Part shown: positions 47,651 through 59,842 of the stretch, in pieces
How positions within the stretch are numbered: position 1 is the first letter of the stretch
How the letters are laid out: every line of letters begins with the position of its first letter
DNA from: Dioscorea cayenensis subsp. rotundata
Lineage: Eukaryota; Streptophyta; Magnoliopsida; Dioscoreales; Dioscoreaceae
Length of the DNA stretch: 64,000 nucleotides
Reading direction: 5' to 3'
NCBI RefSeq assembly: GCF_009730915.1
Contig: NC_052475.1
Span: forward strand, 30,689,016 to 30,753,015
The notes under the pieces: generated by a model
The model's database searches: none
Told to the model about the DNA's origin: nothing
The model's input: the letters and a program-made list of their open reading frames with translations, nothing else
Translations under genes and position numbers: made by a program

Positions 47651-48829
47651 TCATGCAAGGACACTGAGTTTTTGAACCAGGACATCCAGGCCATCTTTCT
47701 TTTTGCGGCCAATGGAACAAATCCCCAAGAGTTCGGGTATTTCTTTCAAATGACACAGAACAAAATCATTGATAAACTTCTTATCTGAGCAGCACATTAC
47801 AGTAGTCAGACTCTTCCTATTGCCCAACCCTCTCAACTTCAGCATCTGCAATACCCAATGTCTTGGAATCAACCTCTTCTCCAAGCTCAATGACAAAAGA
47901 ACTGGATGATTGGCAACATAAGATGGCTCACACCCAACTTCATTCACTAAAAACTCCATCTTCTCCTTCATAACCTTCAGAGAGGGTGTCAAGAACAATG
48001 GATTCTTACAAAATGCAGTATTGAAGTCTTCCTTTGACCACCCCAAACTCTTCATGAGCTTCAACCTTGCATTGAACCTGGCCACACTGGTACTTTGGAG
48101 GGAGCTAAGTGCCCAAAAGAACATCCCTGAGCTCCGAGGAACTCCCATCTTCTCCACATGCGCAGCTAAAGTCTTGAACCTGTCCGGCTTCTGCAGTATG
48201 AAACTTGGTCGGTGCTTCACTACAGATCTGATCCTAATATCAGGAATGCCACATTCCCTAAGCATCATTACATTTGGAATTATCGTCTTCTCCAAGCTGC
48301 GCTTAAGAAAGCGTCTATTGTTCTTCAGAAGCTTTATGAGGGCCTCAAAGGAACCAAGAAGGTCAATCCAAAACTCAATCTTGGGCAAGAGATTATGTTC
48401 AAAATCTCGGAAAATTCCAAAGGGGTTTGCTATGATAAACCCCGCAAGATCAGGACCAGAAAACCCCAAATCCTGCAAAGCTTTGAACTTTGGCTGCAAG
48501 GTTTCTTCATCAAGGAGGAGCCATTTAGGGTGCCTAGAAACAAGATTCTTGATCTGAATATCATCAAAACCACTTCTTTTCAAGAAACCAAGGATCAACT
48601 CTGGTTGCTGGGGCAGAGTTGATTCATTGAGGGGCTTTGAAGCCCTCAATGTTTCCTCTGAGGAGAATCCAACATAGTTAAATTCAACTGCAGAAGGTGG
48701 TTTAGGTATGGTTCCCTCGGTTATGGAAGTAGAGAAGCAGCAAATACATCTAAAAGTGGGATTTCTGGAAGAAGGATGCTGAAAAGCAGGTCCACAGAGC
48801 TTCTTGATAAAAAATCTAAACATCATCAT
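47651..48829 (-). CDS. mTERF domain protein, organelle-targeted
   Basis: Mitochondrial transcription termination factor family: helical repeat proteins that bind nucleic acid and control transcription, splicing or termination in mitochondria or plastids. Single exon. I choose a start in the MMMFRFFIKK cluster (first ATG 48829, 392 residues); the frame is open further to an ATG at 48874, but that extension (MLRFDLVVVLLVCLA) looks like translated leader. The N-terminus is basic and hydrophobic, fitting a mitochondrial transit peptide (CCFSTS near 30). mTERF repeats follow from about residue 75: FLKRSGFDDIQIKNLVSRHP, LLLDEETLQPKFKALQDLGF, VVKHRPSFIL, ALSSLQSTS, NPLFLTPSLKVMKEKMEFLV and HPVLLSLSLEKRLIPR. 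This is the large plant subfamily without one clear Arabidopsis counterpart, so the specific target is unknown. Confidence 0.9.
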   Translation of the reverse strand: MMMFRFFIKKLCGPAFQHPSSRNPTFRCICCFSTSITEGTIPKPPSAVEFNYVGFSSEETLRASKPLNESTLPQQPELILGFLKRSGFDDIQIKNLVSRHPKWLLLDEETLQPKFKALQDLGFSGPDLAGFIIANPFGIFRDFEHNLLPKIEFWIDLLGSFEALIKLLKNNRRFLKRSLEKTIIPNVMMLRECGIPDIRIRSVVKHRPSFILQKPDRFKTLAAHVEKMGVPRSSGMFFWALSSLQSTSVARFNARLKLMKSLGWSKEDFNTAFCKNPLFLTPSLKVMKEKMEFLVNEVGCEPSYVANHPVLLSLSLEKRLIPRHWVLQMLKLRGLGNRKSLTTVMCCSDKKFINDFVLCHLKEIPELLGICSIGRKKKDGLDVLVQKLSVLA

Positions 48830-49169
48830 TGCGAGACAAACAAGAAGAACAACTACAAGATCAAAGCGCAACAATGGATGCCGGTCAGATATCTCACCTC
48901 ACTTATGGATTTCTATGGCGCAATACCACGGAGATGCACCGAAAGTTCTTGCCTTTCTCTCTCTATGACCATCAACGAAGAAAACCAATACGAGAATGAG
49001 TTGAGGAATCCAGAGAGATTGAAGAGAATGGAAGAGCAGAGGATTGGGAATTTGGGAGGAGCAAAGCGAGGGTTTTTGGTTTTAACTAACAATTCTCAAG
49101 GGTTCATATCGGATCTGGTTTCCGGATCCGAAGCTTATTGGGTCGGATTCTTATTTAATTAACGTTGTG

Positions 49170-49491
49170 CTCTTTCAGTTCTTTTTTACTTGTCACGTTT
49201 TGGAGTTTTTCCTTATTTTCTATTTTTTTTATTTGTCACATTAAAAATTTTGTGCAGTATTAAATAATTTTATTTTTAAATTTATTATTTAATTTAATAT
49301 ACTTGTATAATTTTTAATAAATCACAATCAAAATATTAAATTATATACTCTACTATTAGATTTTTAAACAAGAGTAAATTTGAAAAATAATGGAAATTTT
49401 TATAAAAATATAAGTGACCAACTAATTTTAACCAACTTTTTTTAATTATGTGAATTAAGTAAATATGACAAGTAAAAAAAAATGGAGGGAG
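49170..49491. mobile_element. Stowaway-like MITE (Tc1/mariner)
   Basis: The reverse complement of the right end begins CTCCCTCCATTTTTTTTTAC, close to the Stowaway consensus CTCCCTCCGTTCC. The left end CTCTTTCAGTTCTTTTTTAC is a drifted copy, and both continue with TTGTCA. TA follows the right end. The interior is AT-rich and non-coding. It lies about 350 bp upstream of the mTERF start, so it may contribute to its promoter region. Confidence 0.7.
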
Positions 49492-50756
49492 TATATTCTT
49501 AATCCTAATCATAGCTTTATATATATATATATATATATATAAAAGAATTTTGTAATAATTATATGGTTAAATGGAAGTCACCATAAGTGGTGGGCAAGTG
49601 AAACAATGTGAATGTGGAATCCCTTGTGTCATAGCATTGTGTAATACCCTACACACAGATTATAGATATACTATAGAATACCATATTAGTAATGTTTTAC
49701 TTGTTCACCGGATCCTCTGTAGAAGGAGTCATATTCTTCACCTCTTTAAGTTGCAAGATAGGAAAATTTACTATTACGAGATTGTGGTTATTGATATATC
49801 ATTTTGAGTGCATGTGACAGATTTTAATTGCTATGTATGTTAGTCCACCTTACAATGCTCACATGGTAAATTCTTATGGGTCATTAAGTCAATATAGTTA
49901 GTATACCACTGTACATACTTATCTCTTTAACACCTCTTTATAGGGTAACCCTTGTCACCATTTGTACAAATTTTTTTTTAATAATTATATAGTAAAAAAA
50001 ATAGAGAAAACAAAATAATAACTCTTCTTTTTCCTATACTCCTCTCGAATCATAAAAAAGAACTACATTATTTTTTTTCATTTTGCCAAAATAAACGGTT
50101 ATGATGCTAAGAAAAATGGGGATATGTATAAACCTTATTGGAACAAGTGGAGACAATGTATATATATACATATGAGCACCGGGACCATCTGTATACAAAT
50201 CACACTCCTAAAATATATGCTTTCATCGGTGATTTTAATTTATACCATTTATGAAATCGTGATTCTAACTCACTCACCGTTTGTGAAAATGTCCGTGATT
50301 TTAATTTATACCATTTATGAAATCGTGATTCTAACTCACTCACCATTTGTGAAAATGTCCGACGAGCATACAGATACTAGTAGACCACTAGGTGGTGGGT
50401 AAAAAGAACTGCATATTGCCTAATAATTTGCTAAAACAACAACGTCCAGATGGAGAAAATGACTACTACTTTTCTTACAAGCTCCTTTATATCAACATAA
50501 GTGATATAAACAAAATACTCCATCATGAAAGATGTTACAGCGCAGAATAAATTTTTGATATATTTCTAAGTTCATTGATACAAATTCACTATATGCTACA
50601 ACAACACAATCAAGAACAAGTCTGACAGCCCTTACAACCGATTACTACTTGTACATGAGATCATTTGGCGTTATATAGTTCACCATAATTTCTTGTTCTT
50701 TGGATCATCATAAGTTTAGAGTACACATGATTTCACCATCCACACCACCATTGAAA
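49492..50756. other. intergenic DNA with a 66-bp tandem pair
   Basis: A TA microsatellite at about 49519-49540; a perfect-looking 66-bp tandem duplication (50229-50294, 50295-50360; one mismatch seen); the end of the region is probably the PPR gene 3' untranslated region. No coding gene is supported. Confidence 0.5.
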
Positions 50757-52586
50757 TCAACCTGAATATGAACAAGAAGCTGATGACCACTGTATATCAC
50801 ACTCAGCATCAGCACATGCAGTAAGAACTGTGGACCGAACGTAGTCATCCACATGAAATCCTTCGGCTTGCATTCTGTACATAAGCCTCAATGCGTCCGG
50901 GCACTGCCCATTTTTTGCATAGCCTACAACCATCGTCTTCCATGAGACTAGATTGCGCTCTGGCATAGTATCGAAGACTTTGAAAGCATCTTTAATAGAA
51001 CCACATTTCATGTACATATGAATGAGTGAACTGCCCACAAACACATTTGACAGATCTCTGGTTTTGTTCACTGAAGCATGGATCCATCTTCCATGTTTCA
51101 CATCTTCAATTTTAGCACATGCTTTCAATGCTGAAGAATACGTAAATGGATTTGGTTCCACACCTTCATGCAACATCTTGTGCAAGAATCTCAGTGCCTC
51201 TGAGCCATGTTCAAGTTTAGCAAGTCCTGAAATTATTGCAGTCCATGAGGTGACATCCCTCACCGGCATGGCATCCAAAACTCTTGCTGCATAATCATAC
51301 TCCCCACACTTACAATAAAACCATATCAAAGTGCTACCAATAAAAACATTCCTGTGAGAATGGTTCCTTATTATTTGTGCATGTACTTCTTTACCACGAT
51401 ATAAGGATCCTGACAAACCACATGCACTGAGAATACTAACGATCGTAAGGTTATTTGCAGATACACGTCTCCTCCTCATTACTTCAAATAATGATAAAGC
51501 CTCCTCAGCAAAGCCATTTTGTGCATAACCGGCTATCATGCAAGTCCAAGTGATTGTGTTTCTCGTTGTCATACTATCAAAAACTAGTCGAGCATCAAAG
51601 AGCTCTCCACATCTGATATACATGCTTACCAAGGAACTTCCGACATATACATCCTGTCTACACATGCCTTTGATTATAGCACAATGTAACTGCTTCCCAA
51701 ACCTCAATTCCTTCCCTTCTGCACAACCCTTCAGTACATTACAAACTGTAAATTCATTTGGCTTAAATCCATGCTGCTTCATCTGAGAGAACATGGAGAA
51801 TGCCTTGTTTCCACGCCCTTGTTGCGCATAAGCCATAATCATTGTAGTCCAGCAAACAACATCTCGCACAGGAATTCGTTCAAAGGTTCTAGATGCACAA
51901 GAAAGATCACCACACTGTGCATATAAGTACACAATGGCACTATCCACAATCAAATTGCTCCAATTCCCTTTCACAACACAAGCATGAAGCTGCCGCCCTA
52001 GTTCAAGGTCCAATAAATTCCCACACAACTTCAATAAGCACGCAAATGTCGAACTATTAGGCTGCACAGAGTTCTCAATCATCTCCTGGAACAACCACAA
52101 AGCCTCATCATCCAAACCCATGTTCAAATACCCACTGAGAACCGCAGTCCAAGAAACAACATTCCTTTTAGGCATTCTATCGAACAACTTCTCTGCATAC
52201 CGCAGTTGTGAGAATCTAAAGTAAGAACTGATTAAATTATTATCTATAAAAATCACAGGGACATCCAACAACTTCACTACAACAGCATGCACCCTCTTAA
52301 CCTCTTTCAAATTTGTGCATGATTGAAGAACTGAAGACAAAGTTTCAGCATTCACCAAACTTTGAACCGAAAAGGAATCACCGGACGAGGATTCACCATC
52401 TAGATTTCGCACAGCACACCTGCAACAGAAGAGATTTTCTCTGTGGATGTGAAGTGAAGGAGGATTGCATGGAAAAGGAGGGATTTTTGCCAACTTTGTT
52501 CGGGATTTAACGAATGCACATGATCTGTTTGTATCTTTGGCTGAGAAAGGTTGAAGAGGAAGTGAGTTCAATGCCAGCATTTGCAA
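50757..52586 (-). CDS. PLS-class pentatricopeptide repeat protein, At4g18520 (PDM1/SEL1)-like
   Basis: RNA-binding helical repeat protein, single exon, 609 residues. The N-terminus (1-75) is Ser/Arg/Pro-rich without acidic residues at first, fitting a plastid transit peptide. About eleven PPR motifs run from residue 85 to the end in P-L-S arrangement, with signatures such as FDRMPKRNVVSWTAVLSGY, FERIPVRDVVCWTTMIMAYA, FDSMTTRNTITWTCMIAGYA and FDTMPERNLVSWKTMVVGYA. The protein stops soon after the last repeat (STVLTACADAECD) with no E or DYW extension. This layout and several repeats recall At4g18520, a plastid protein needed for RNA editing and rpoA processing; orthology is my inference. It shares its upstream region with the divergent gene at 52883. 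Confidence 0.9.
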   Translation of the reverse strand: MQMLALNSLPLQPFSAKDTNRSCAFVKSRTKLAKIPPFPCNPPSLHIHRENLFCCRCAVRNLDGESSSGDSFSVQSLVNAETLSSVLQSCTNLKEVKRVHAVVVKLLDVPVIFIDNNLISSYFRFSQLRYAEKLFDRMPKRNVVSWTAVLSGYLNMGLDDEALWLFQEMIENSVQPNSSTFACLLKLCGNLLDLELGRQLHACVVKGNWSNLIVDSAIVYLYAQCGDLSCASRTFERIPVRDVVCWTTMIMAYAQQGRGNKAFSMFSQMKQHGFKPNEFTVCNVLKGCAEGKELRFGKQLHCAIIKGMCRQDVYVGSSLVSMYIRCGELFDARLVFDSMTTRNTITWTCMIAGYAQNGFAEEALSLFEVMRRRRVSANNLTIVSILSACGLSGSLYRGKEVHAQIIRNHSHRNVFIGSTLIWFYCKCGEYDYAARVLDAMPVRDVTSWTAIISGLAKLEHGSEALRFLHKMLHEGVEPNPFTYSSALKACAKIEDVKHGRWIHASVNKTRDLSNVFVGSSLIHMYMKCGSIKDAFKVFDTMPERNLVSWKTMVVGYAKNGQCPDALRLMYRMQAEGFHVDDYVRSTVLTACADAECDIQWSSASCSYSG

Positions 52587-52882
52587 GGAATGAGAAAAAC
52601 GGATTTTGGAGGGAAGTTACCGAACCAACGACTTCCGGGAAGTCTGGGAAAACGTTGGAGAAAAGAAGGAACTCGAGCTTTTGAGGAATTCTCATCTTAG
52701 TCCTCGTATATCAAATATTTGCAAAATGACCCTTAATTAAATTTATAAAGAAGTCCCTCTGGAGAAGATATTTTGTTTTACTAGTTGTTTAAATATTGAG
52801 GGTTAATCTGAAAAACATCCTTCTTTGAACCCCTAAACCTGATCAATCTTGTCCAAAACCCTAAAATTTCGTTCCTGTCGCC
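52587..52882. promoter_or_regulatory. divergent promoter between PPR and At4g37920-like genes, with telo-box
   Basis: Only 296 bp separate the two start codons, so both leaders and promoters lie here. On the plus strand AAACCCTAA (52856-52864) is a telo-box, 18 bases before the plus-strand ATG, and CCCTAAACC occurs at about 52831. Telo-boxes are common in leaders of plant translation and organelle-biogenesis genes. Both products are predicted to be plastid proteins, so shared control is plausible but not shown. Confidence 0.6.
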
Positions 52883-55811
52883 ATGGATGTTGCTTCCCGA
52901 GCTCTGCATCTCCAGTTTCCTCTGGGGACTCCATCCTGTTTATTGGGAACTTCTGGTGCTCTGGAATTCTCTTGGCGTCCTTCTTCTCGCCCTGGTAATC
53001 TTCACTTCCCGCTCTCCCGCCGGTGCCGAGCCATCTCATTGAATTTATTTAACCATCTAGTTCCCAGTAGACACCGAGGTAAAAAATCTTACCTTTTCAC
53101 CAAATTCAATTCATTGAGGTACTGCTCTTGAGCTTCAATTAGGTCTAATTTACACACTTGGTGTTGATTAAAAAAAATTAGGACCCTTTTAATATTAGAG
53201 AAGCTGGTGATGTTCTTAATGGTTTCCTTTCGTCCATCAGAAGTTATTAGCTCATTATTGTATCTCTTTGTTCATTCTTTGTTTTCACATTAATTGAGAT
53301 TTTGAGTGATATAAGGATGGTTGATTGTTTGTGTTCTTTTTGAGGATTTGATAATGTATATGTTGCTTGGATTAATCTTTGGTTAATGGAACCATGTTCT
53401 TCTATTTTATTTGAATGAAATAGACGAGAAAATAAAAATTTTGATGGAGATGTCTTTGGATCTTTTTAGCCTTCATTTCATTAACTACTTTTTCAGCTTC
53501 ACCCTTTAATTAAATCTCAAATCTTGTAAAATATGATGGCTTATTTTGACAAAGAGTTTCTTCAGAGTTCTGTTTTCGTTAAGGAAGCATATGCAAGCAC
53601 TTGACATGATTTTGGTTGAAAGATATGGAACAATAAAGTTGTTGATGTAGCGTTTTATTATTTTTTTTTTTGTTACAGTAGGTGTCATGTTTGATCAATT
53701 ATGCTATTTGATTCTTCGTGATCTTTGCTTATGTGGCTTGAAGAATGACCATCTTATTTATTGGCTAGATTATACTATTGAGTCTTGTTACTTGTTTTCA
53801 TTTAACATTGAACATAAAAGTATTGCCATCATATCTAATCACTGGCGGATGGTTTTCTGTTCTCAGGTCATCTATTACATGTATCACATCATGCAAAGCA
53901 TACATTAAGTGCATCTGGACATGATGTGATGGCAGCACCAAGTGATTATGCTGAGGATTTGTCATCATCCTCTGTGAAGTCAGATAATACAGTTGTTTAT
54001 CAAAGCCCCTCCCAAGATGTTGAGATGACTGAGAATGATAGAGATGAGGCTGAGTTAATAGATGATCATAAAATGATCAAGGTTTGTGACAAACTTATTG
54101 AAGTATTCATGGTTGACAAGCCTACACCAACTGATTGGAGAAGGTTATTAGCGTTTAGCAAGGAATGGAGTAACCTAAGACCTCATTTTTATAAGCGCTG
54201 CCAGGAAAGGGCAGATGCCGAAATTGATCCTGGAATGAAGCACAAACTTCTTCGACTTGGTAGGAAACTAAAGGAGGTATTCTACAACGTTTTAAATTTT
54301 ATAATTGACTTTATAGGCTTAAGCATACCAATAACGTTGCTTTTAGCATAATTACTTATTGTGAGCTTGAGGCAAGAAGTAGCCTCTTTACAATGTGGGG
54401 GCTACAGTTATATAATACATTTGCTTAACTCTTCCGAGACCCAACTCTAGTCAGGGACCTGTGTACAAGTAAATGTTATAGATTGTTTATGATTGTATTT
54501 CTGCTTCTCGTTGCTTGATAGTCTAATACCTGAGTAATCATGTTAAGCAAAGAGTTTCCTAAAGTTTAGTATATTTTGTTGTTTAAAGTTTTTTCATTTT
54601 ATATAAATGACACTCAGGGGGTATGCTTGTTTAATTTGTATGTATGTTCAGTGATAGCATTATTCTTTTTTTAATTTTCTTGTAGGTAATAACAGCGTGT
54701 TCCTTACTGTGATTTATCTTTTCAGATAGATGATGATGTCCAGAGACATAATGAACTACTTAATGTGATAAAAGAGGCCCCCTCTGAAATAAATGACATA
54801 GTTGCCAAGCGGCGTAAGGATTTCACAAAGGAATTCTTTGTGCATCTTCATACTGTGGCAGAATCATATTTTGACAACCCAGCTGAACAGAACGGTGAGA
54901 TTGATTTATCAGTAACTACAATCTAATGACTTATCAAAGTTGGTGGTTTTTATATTATGTCATGAACGTTTCTGAATACCTATCAATTTTTCCAAGTTGG
55001 TACTGATTTCCATTGTATCCTTCAATCAGCATTGGCAAAATTAGGAAATACCTGCTTAGCTGCTGTGCAATCCTATGATGCTGCATCAGAGAGCATTGAG
55101 GCCATAAATGCCGCTGAGTTAAAGTTTCAAGATATCCTCAGTTCTCCTACCTTACATGCAGCTTGCAAAAAGATAGACGATTTGGCTCAGAAAAATCAAC
55201 TCGATTCTGCACTGATGTTGTTGGTCACCAAAGCTTGGTCAGCTGCCAAAGATTCAAACATGATGAAAGAGGAGGTATGAATGCTCACAATTAGAGAGAG
55301 AGAAAAAAAAACAGATTGTTTGTGTTTAATGTTGATCCCATTCTTGTCTACAGGTAAAGGACATATTGTATCATTTATACAAGACTTCAGTAGGAAATCT
55401 GCAGAGATTAGTGCCAAAAGAGATCAGAATATTGAAATATCTCCTCACAATTGAAGATCCAGAGGAAAAGTTAAGTGCTCTCACAGATGCATTCACTCCA
55501 GGGGATGAATTGGAAGGCAAGGATGTTGATTGTTTATACACGTAAGCATGCCTGAAATCAATCACATGTAAATTTTATTATTATTTTTTTTAATTTCTGT
55601 GATAAACTTTGTATATGTTTTATTTATTATTATTATTTTCTTATTTAGTAGTACTCCAGAGCAATTGCACACTTGGATAAGGACAGTGGTAGATGCATAC
55701 CATTTCAGTAGAGAAGGTACACTTGTGAGGGAGGCCAGAGACTTGATGAATCCCAATATCATTCAGAAACTTGAGGTATTGAAGAATCTAATTGAGAAAA
55801 AATTTATGTAG
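52883..55811 (+). CDS. plastid protein of the At4g37920 family (unknown function)
   Basis: Six coding exons, 52883-53078, 53867-54276, 54726-54894, 55030-55274, 55354-55541 and 55649-55811, GT-AG and in phase, give 456 residues (Arabidopsis At4g37920 about 427). The N-terminus (MDVASRALHLQFPLG, RCRAISLNLF) is an S/R-rich plastid transit peptide. A low-complexity acidic linker follows (about 95-135). The conserved helical body starts near VCDKLIEVFMVDKPTPTDWR and includes LRPHFYKRCQERAD, LLRLGRKLKEID, AKRRKDFTKEFFVHLHTVAES, AKLGNTCLAAVQSYD and LYHLYKTSVGNLQRLVPKEIR. The C-terminus ends DLMNPNIIQKLEVLKNLIEKKF. The family is found in chloroplasts and has sometimes been labelled endoribonuclease E-like; I see no catalytic motif that would support a reaction. 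Confidence 0.9.
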
Positions 55812-56401
55812 ATTATTAGTAATTTATTTTTACATTGGTTCTATATTTTAAATAGGTTTGATCTTGTAATGTAAATTCAATGATTGTTAATTTAATTACA
55901 TTAAATTGATGGCTTTGTTAGCCTTTGTATTTATCTTTATCTTTTGAAAATTTTTGTACTCATTGTTGAGAAATAGTTGCAGGATGTATGCTCGTGGGCA
56001 AGAAAATAGTGCAATTTCAGTATTAAGTGATATTAGTGAATGCAAAAAATAATTAATAGGATAATTCAATGATTGTCCCATTAATAGCTCATCTAATATT
56101 TATATTAACATTGGTTAAATTGGAAATGTGGATTTGAATATATAAATATCTGTTCACTTAATCGGTTTCAAATAATATGTTTTATTTCCATTTCAAATAA
56201 TATGTTTTATTTCCATTTAGCATGGTATTTTTGGTTTGATACACAGTCTCACATCTATTGATTTTGAAAATATGGACTATATAATCTTTTTACACGCTTT
56301 TGTAATTCATATATATATATATATATAATTTTGTAATTTTCCTCCTTTCATATATACGAGTTGCCTCCCAGTACTAAAATTTCATTTACACGCTTTTGTA
56401 A

Positions 56402-56435
<34 letters not shown>

Positions 56436-56705
56436 TCACTTATAAAATAATTTAATTTTAAAAATTTATTATGTATATAATTATTGGGTATTCACCACTA
56501 ATAAAAATTTTTGAGGGAAAAAAATGAAGTAAAATATAGTAACTTAAATCTAATTAAATGACATAAAATACAATTTCTTACCTAGCTAGATGGTTGTACT
56601 GTTTACTAGTCCTAATTAATGTTTCATATTCATCATTTAAGACTTTCTGTTTGGAAGAAAAATAAATCTTGTGACTATTCAAAAATTTGGCAAAAAATGA
56701 TCTTT
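55812..56705. other. AT-rich spacer with TA microsatellites
   Basis: Two copies of a short block ACACGCTTTTGTAATTCATA, each followed by a TA microsatellite (about 56293-56330 and 56390-56432), plus A/T-rich spacer. No gene. Confidence 0.5.
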
Positions 56706-57239
56706 GAATGAGAATTTCTATAATCATGGAAAACAATTGAGAAAATTGTAAATACAGTCAAATGATGATGAAGAAAATTCAGAAGATGGTGATATGTTAA
56801 TAACTGACAGAAATTTTGAACCAAAGTGTTGAAATATCATGCTTTTCCACAATCCAAAGTTTGAACTTCAAATTTTGTGTTTTTTTTTTCTTAAAAAAAA
56901 AAGAAATAATTTTCAAAGGAATAAATACTCCATGACCAAAGCTCTTTTGAGTTTTTACGGACAAGTTTGGCATGGACTAAGTATTTAATAACATTATTGC
57001 TTGGCCCCACGGGGTTCTAATAAAAAAATAAAATAAAATACTATTCCAAGCATGGTTGTTATCAGATTGTAAATTTTTTATTTAAAACACCAAGATATAT
57101 ATTCAAGTCTGACAACCAGGTTGTTTTGAAGATCAATAAAGAATTATTAATAAATAATTTTATGAAATAAGATTAGGTTTATTCCAAGTCAAGTCGATGT
57201 TTGAGAGCTCAGTTTCAGCATTTCAAGTTTTTCAACTTA

Positions 57240-58100
57240 ATGCATTGGGATGACAATGGGATTGTTTTTTAGTGAATTTCTTCTGCCAATGACTATGGAC
57301 TAAGTAGATGCTCTGGTGCTATTAACATTATTGACTAGTTGGTTTGGGATGACAAAAATCTAAATTTAGATAACCTTTCAAAATACGACTACAATAAGCT
57401 GCCAACAACAACATCTGTCATGCTATGAGAAAAATGTTAATGATCTCTTTTTCAAATGTCCTTTCGCCTCTCAAATCTAAAATCTTTTTGACCAAATATT
57501 CAGTATTTTCCATGACTCGAATATCATTTGGTGCAGTATAGCCTTTTGAAGCCTTAATCTTGATAGGTACCTCTTGGAAATTTTTTGTCTGAGCTATCTT
57601 TTAAAACATGTGATTGGAATGTAACACTGGAATATTTAATTAATTGCAACACCTTTTTATTTTAATTTGTTAATTATAATCAAAATCAATCATATGCTTC
57701 TTCTTCAATTTCTGCAACTTGATCAAAAAAAAAAAAAGAAAAAAACTAAACTGGAGGATGTTGTACTAATATTCAAGTGTAGTTTTAACTCCATTTATCA
57801 ATCTGAGTGAGTTAACCTTACATATCGGATCCATTCAAAGTGGCCAACTCCTCAAATATCTCTGTGATATCGATAATAAATGATCTATTCTTGACAACTG
57901 TCCCCTAAATATTGTTATCTTTTACTAGATTTTCAATGCTTTTTTAGAATTGTTTTTTTTTTCATCATTAGCCAATCATGTTGGCGCACTTCTTATATTT
58001 TTTTCTTTTGTATTACCTACTATCCTGCGTTTTTTCTTTAATCATTTTTTTGTTTTCAATAAAATGGTATCTTATTTATTTTTTATTAAAAAAAATTAAT
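57240..58100 (+). mobile_element. decayed LINE 3' end (zf-RVT domain), unit A
   Basis: Plus-strand codons read LNLDNLSKYDYNKLPTTTSVM (57350-57420) and, in a neighbouring frame, NDLFFKCPFASQI..NLFDQIF (57433-57500). These align with ENLEKRRCNRLPTATCVMC and DHLFLQCSFARQVWDYFERLF of the LINE at 21800-21930. Stops and frame changes make it non-functional. A TTTTCAATAAAATGG-type 3' end and an A-rich tail (about 58087-58093) follow. Confidence 0.65.
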
Positions 58101-59842
58101 TACAGATTTTTATAATAATGAGGTAGTAAAGGCTGGCTGCTTGATATATAATTAATTAGGTGAGCTTCCACTAAGTTTAACAGCGTAACATAATAAATTA
58201 ATTCATAACAGTATCAGAAGAAGATGTTTATTAAAATGCACAGAGAACATTGGAAAACCTATGAAATCATGTGCATAAAAATAGAGTTAATGTGGGGTCA
58301 AATATGGTTAGGTTAATATTATAATAAATAATCTTCTAGATACCTTGGACCAATCCCTGAGCCTATGACCTAGTAATGAGCTCTAAATCGTAGCCCTGAT
58401 ATTAAACTCAATTAATAACGACGGCTTTAGAATATTATATTATCATTAGGAATAGAATTACCAAGTTATGTTAAAGAAAATATACATAAATTTAATTAAC
58501 AAAACAATAATATAGTTGAAATATAATATTATTATATTTATAGCTGAAAATTTTATATTACCAATTATTTTTTTTATCAAAATATCTTTATTTAATAGAT
58601 ACCAAATATATCATAATTCATAATATTTTGATGTAAATATGAAGATTATTTAATAGTAAATATTTTTTATTATTAAATAAAATAATATTTTAATTTAAAT
58701 TACTTAATTTTATTAATATTAATTAAGTTAAACTTAATTATTTTAAATAAATATAATTTTTTTTGTCCAACTTAATATTGAGAAGGAAATTTAATTTCAA
58801 ATGTTTTTTTTAATCTTTGATTAAATGTTTTGATAAGGGTATTTTAATATAAAAGATTTGTGGGAGAAAAATGAAGTTTAATTATTTTTAATTTTTTAAA
58901 AAATTTATATTTTTGATATTTTATTCAACTTAAAGAATATAATGGGAAAAAGATTTCATATTTTGTTTGGAATGTTAGATTACCACATATTGAATTAATA
59001 AATATTACCCAAGTTATTGAATTCTAATAATAGAGTTTTCCCATTCCACTTAACTAAATGAGATAATCATCATCCATTTTTTAAAAAAAAAAATGAGATA
59101 ATCATGGTCCAATGTCAGAAATAATAAAATATTATTTCCAACCAAAAGTCAACTAAAAGTGGTTGTTCATGAAAATTAAAAATCAGATATTATTGATTAA
59201 CTTGTATTAAATAAGAATTTGGTTGTTACAAGATGCTTTTACACAACTAAATTCCTCGAACTTTGATTTCTAAAATGGTAGAACAACATGTTTGTATTTA
59301 TAAATAAAGAATGAGAATTTCTATAATCATGAAAAACAATTGAGAAAATTGTAAATTCAGTCAAATGATGAAGAAAATTCAGAAGATGTGTTATGTTAAT
59401 AACTGAAAGAAATTTTGAACCAAAGTGTTGGAATATCATGCTTTTCCACAATCCAAAGTTTGAACTTCAGATTTTTTTTTTTCTTAAAAAAAAAAATTAT
59501 TATGAGAGGAATAAATACTCCATGACCAAAGCTCTTTTGACCTTATACGGACAAGTTTGGCATGGACTAAGTATTTAATAACATTATCGCTTGGAACAAA
59601 ACATACCATTCCATTAGCCCCTACAGGGTTCTTCTTAAAAAGATACACATTCCAAGCATGGTTGTTATCAGACTGTAAATTTTTTATTTAAAACACCAAG
59701 ATATATATTCAAGTCTGGTTGTTATCAATAAAGAATTATTAATCAATAATTTTATGAAATAAGATTAGGTTAATTCCAAGTCAAGTCGATGTTTGCTGAG
59801 CTCAGTGTCAGCATTTCAAGTTTTTCTCCTAATCAGTCTAAC

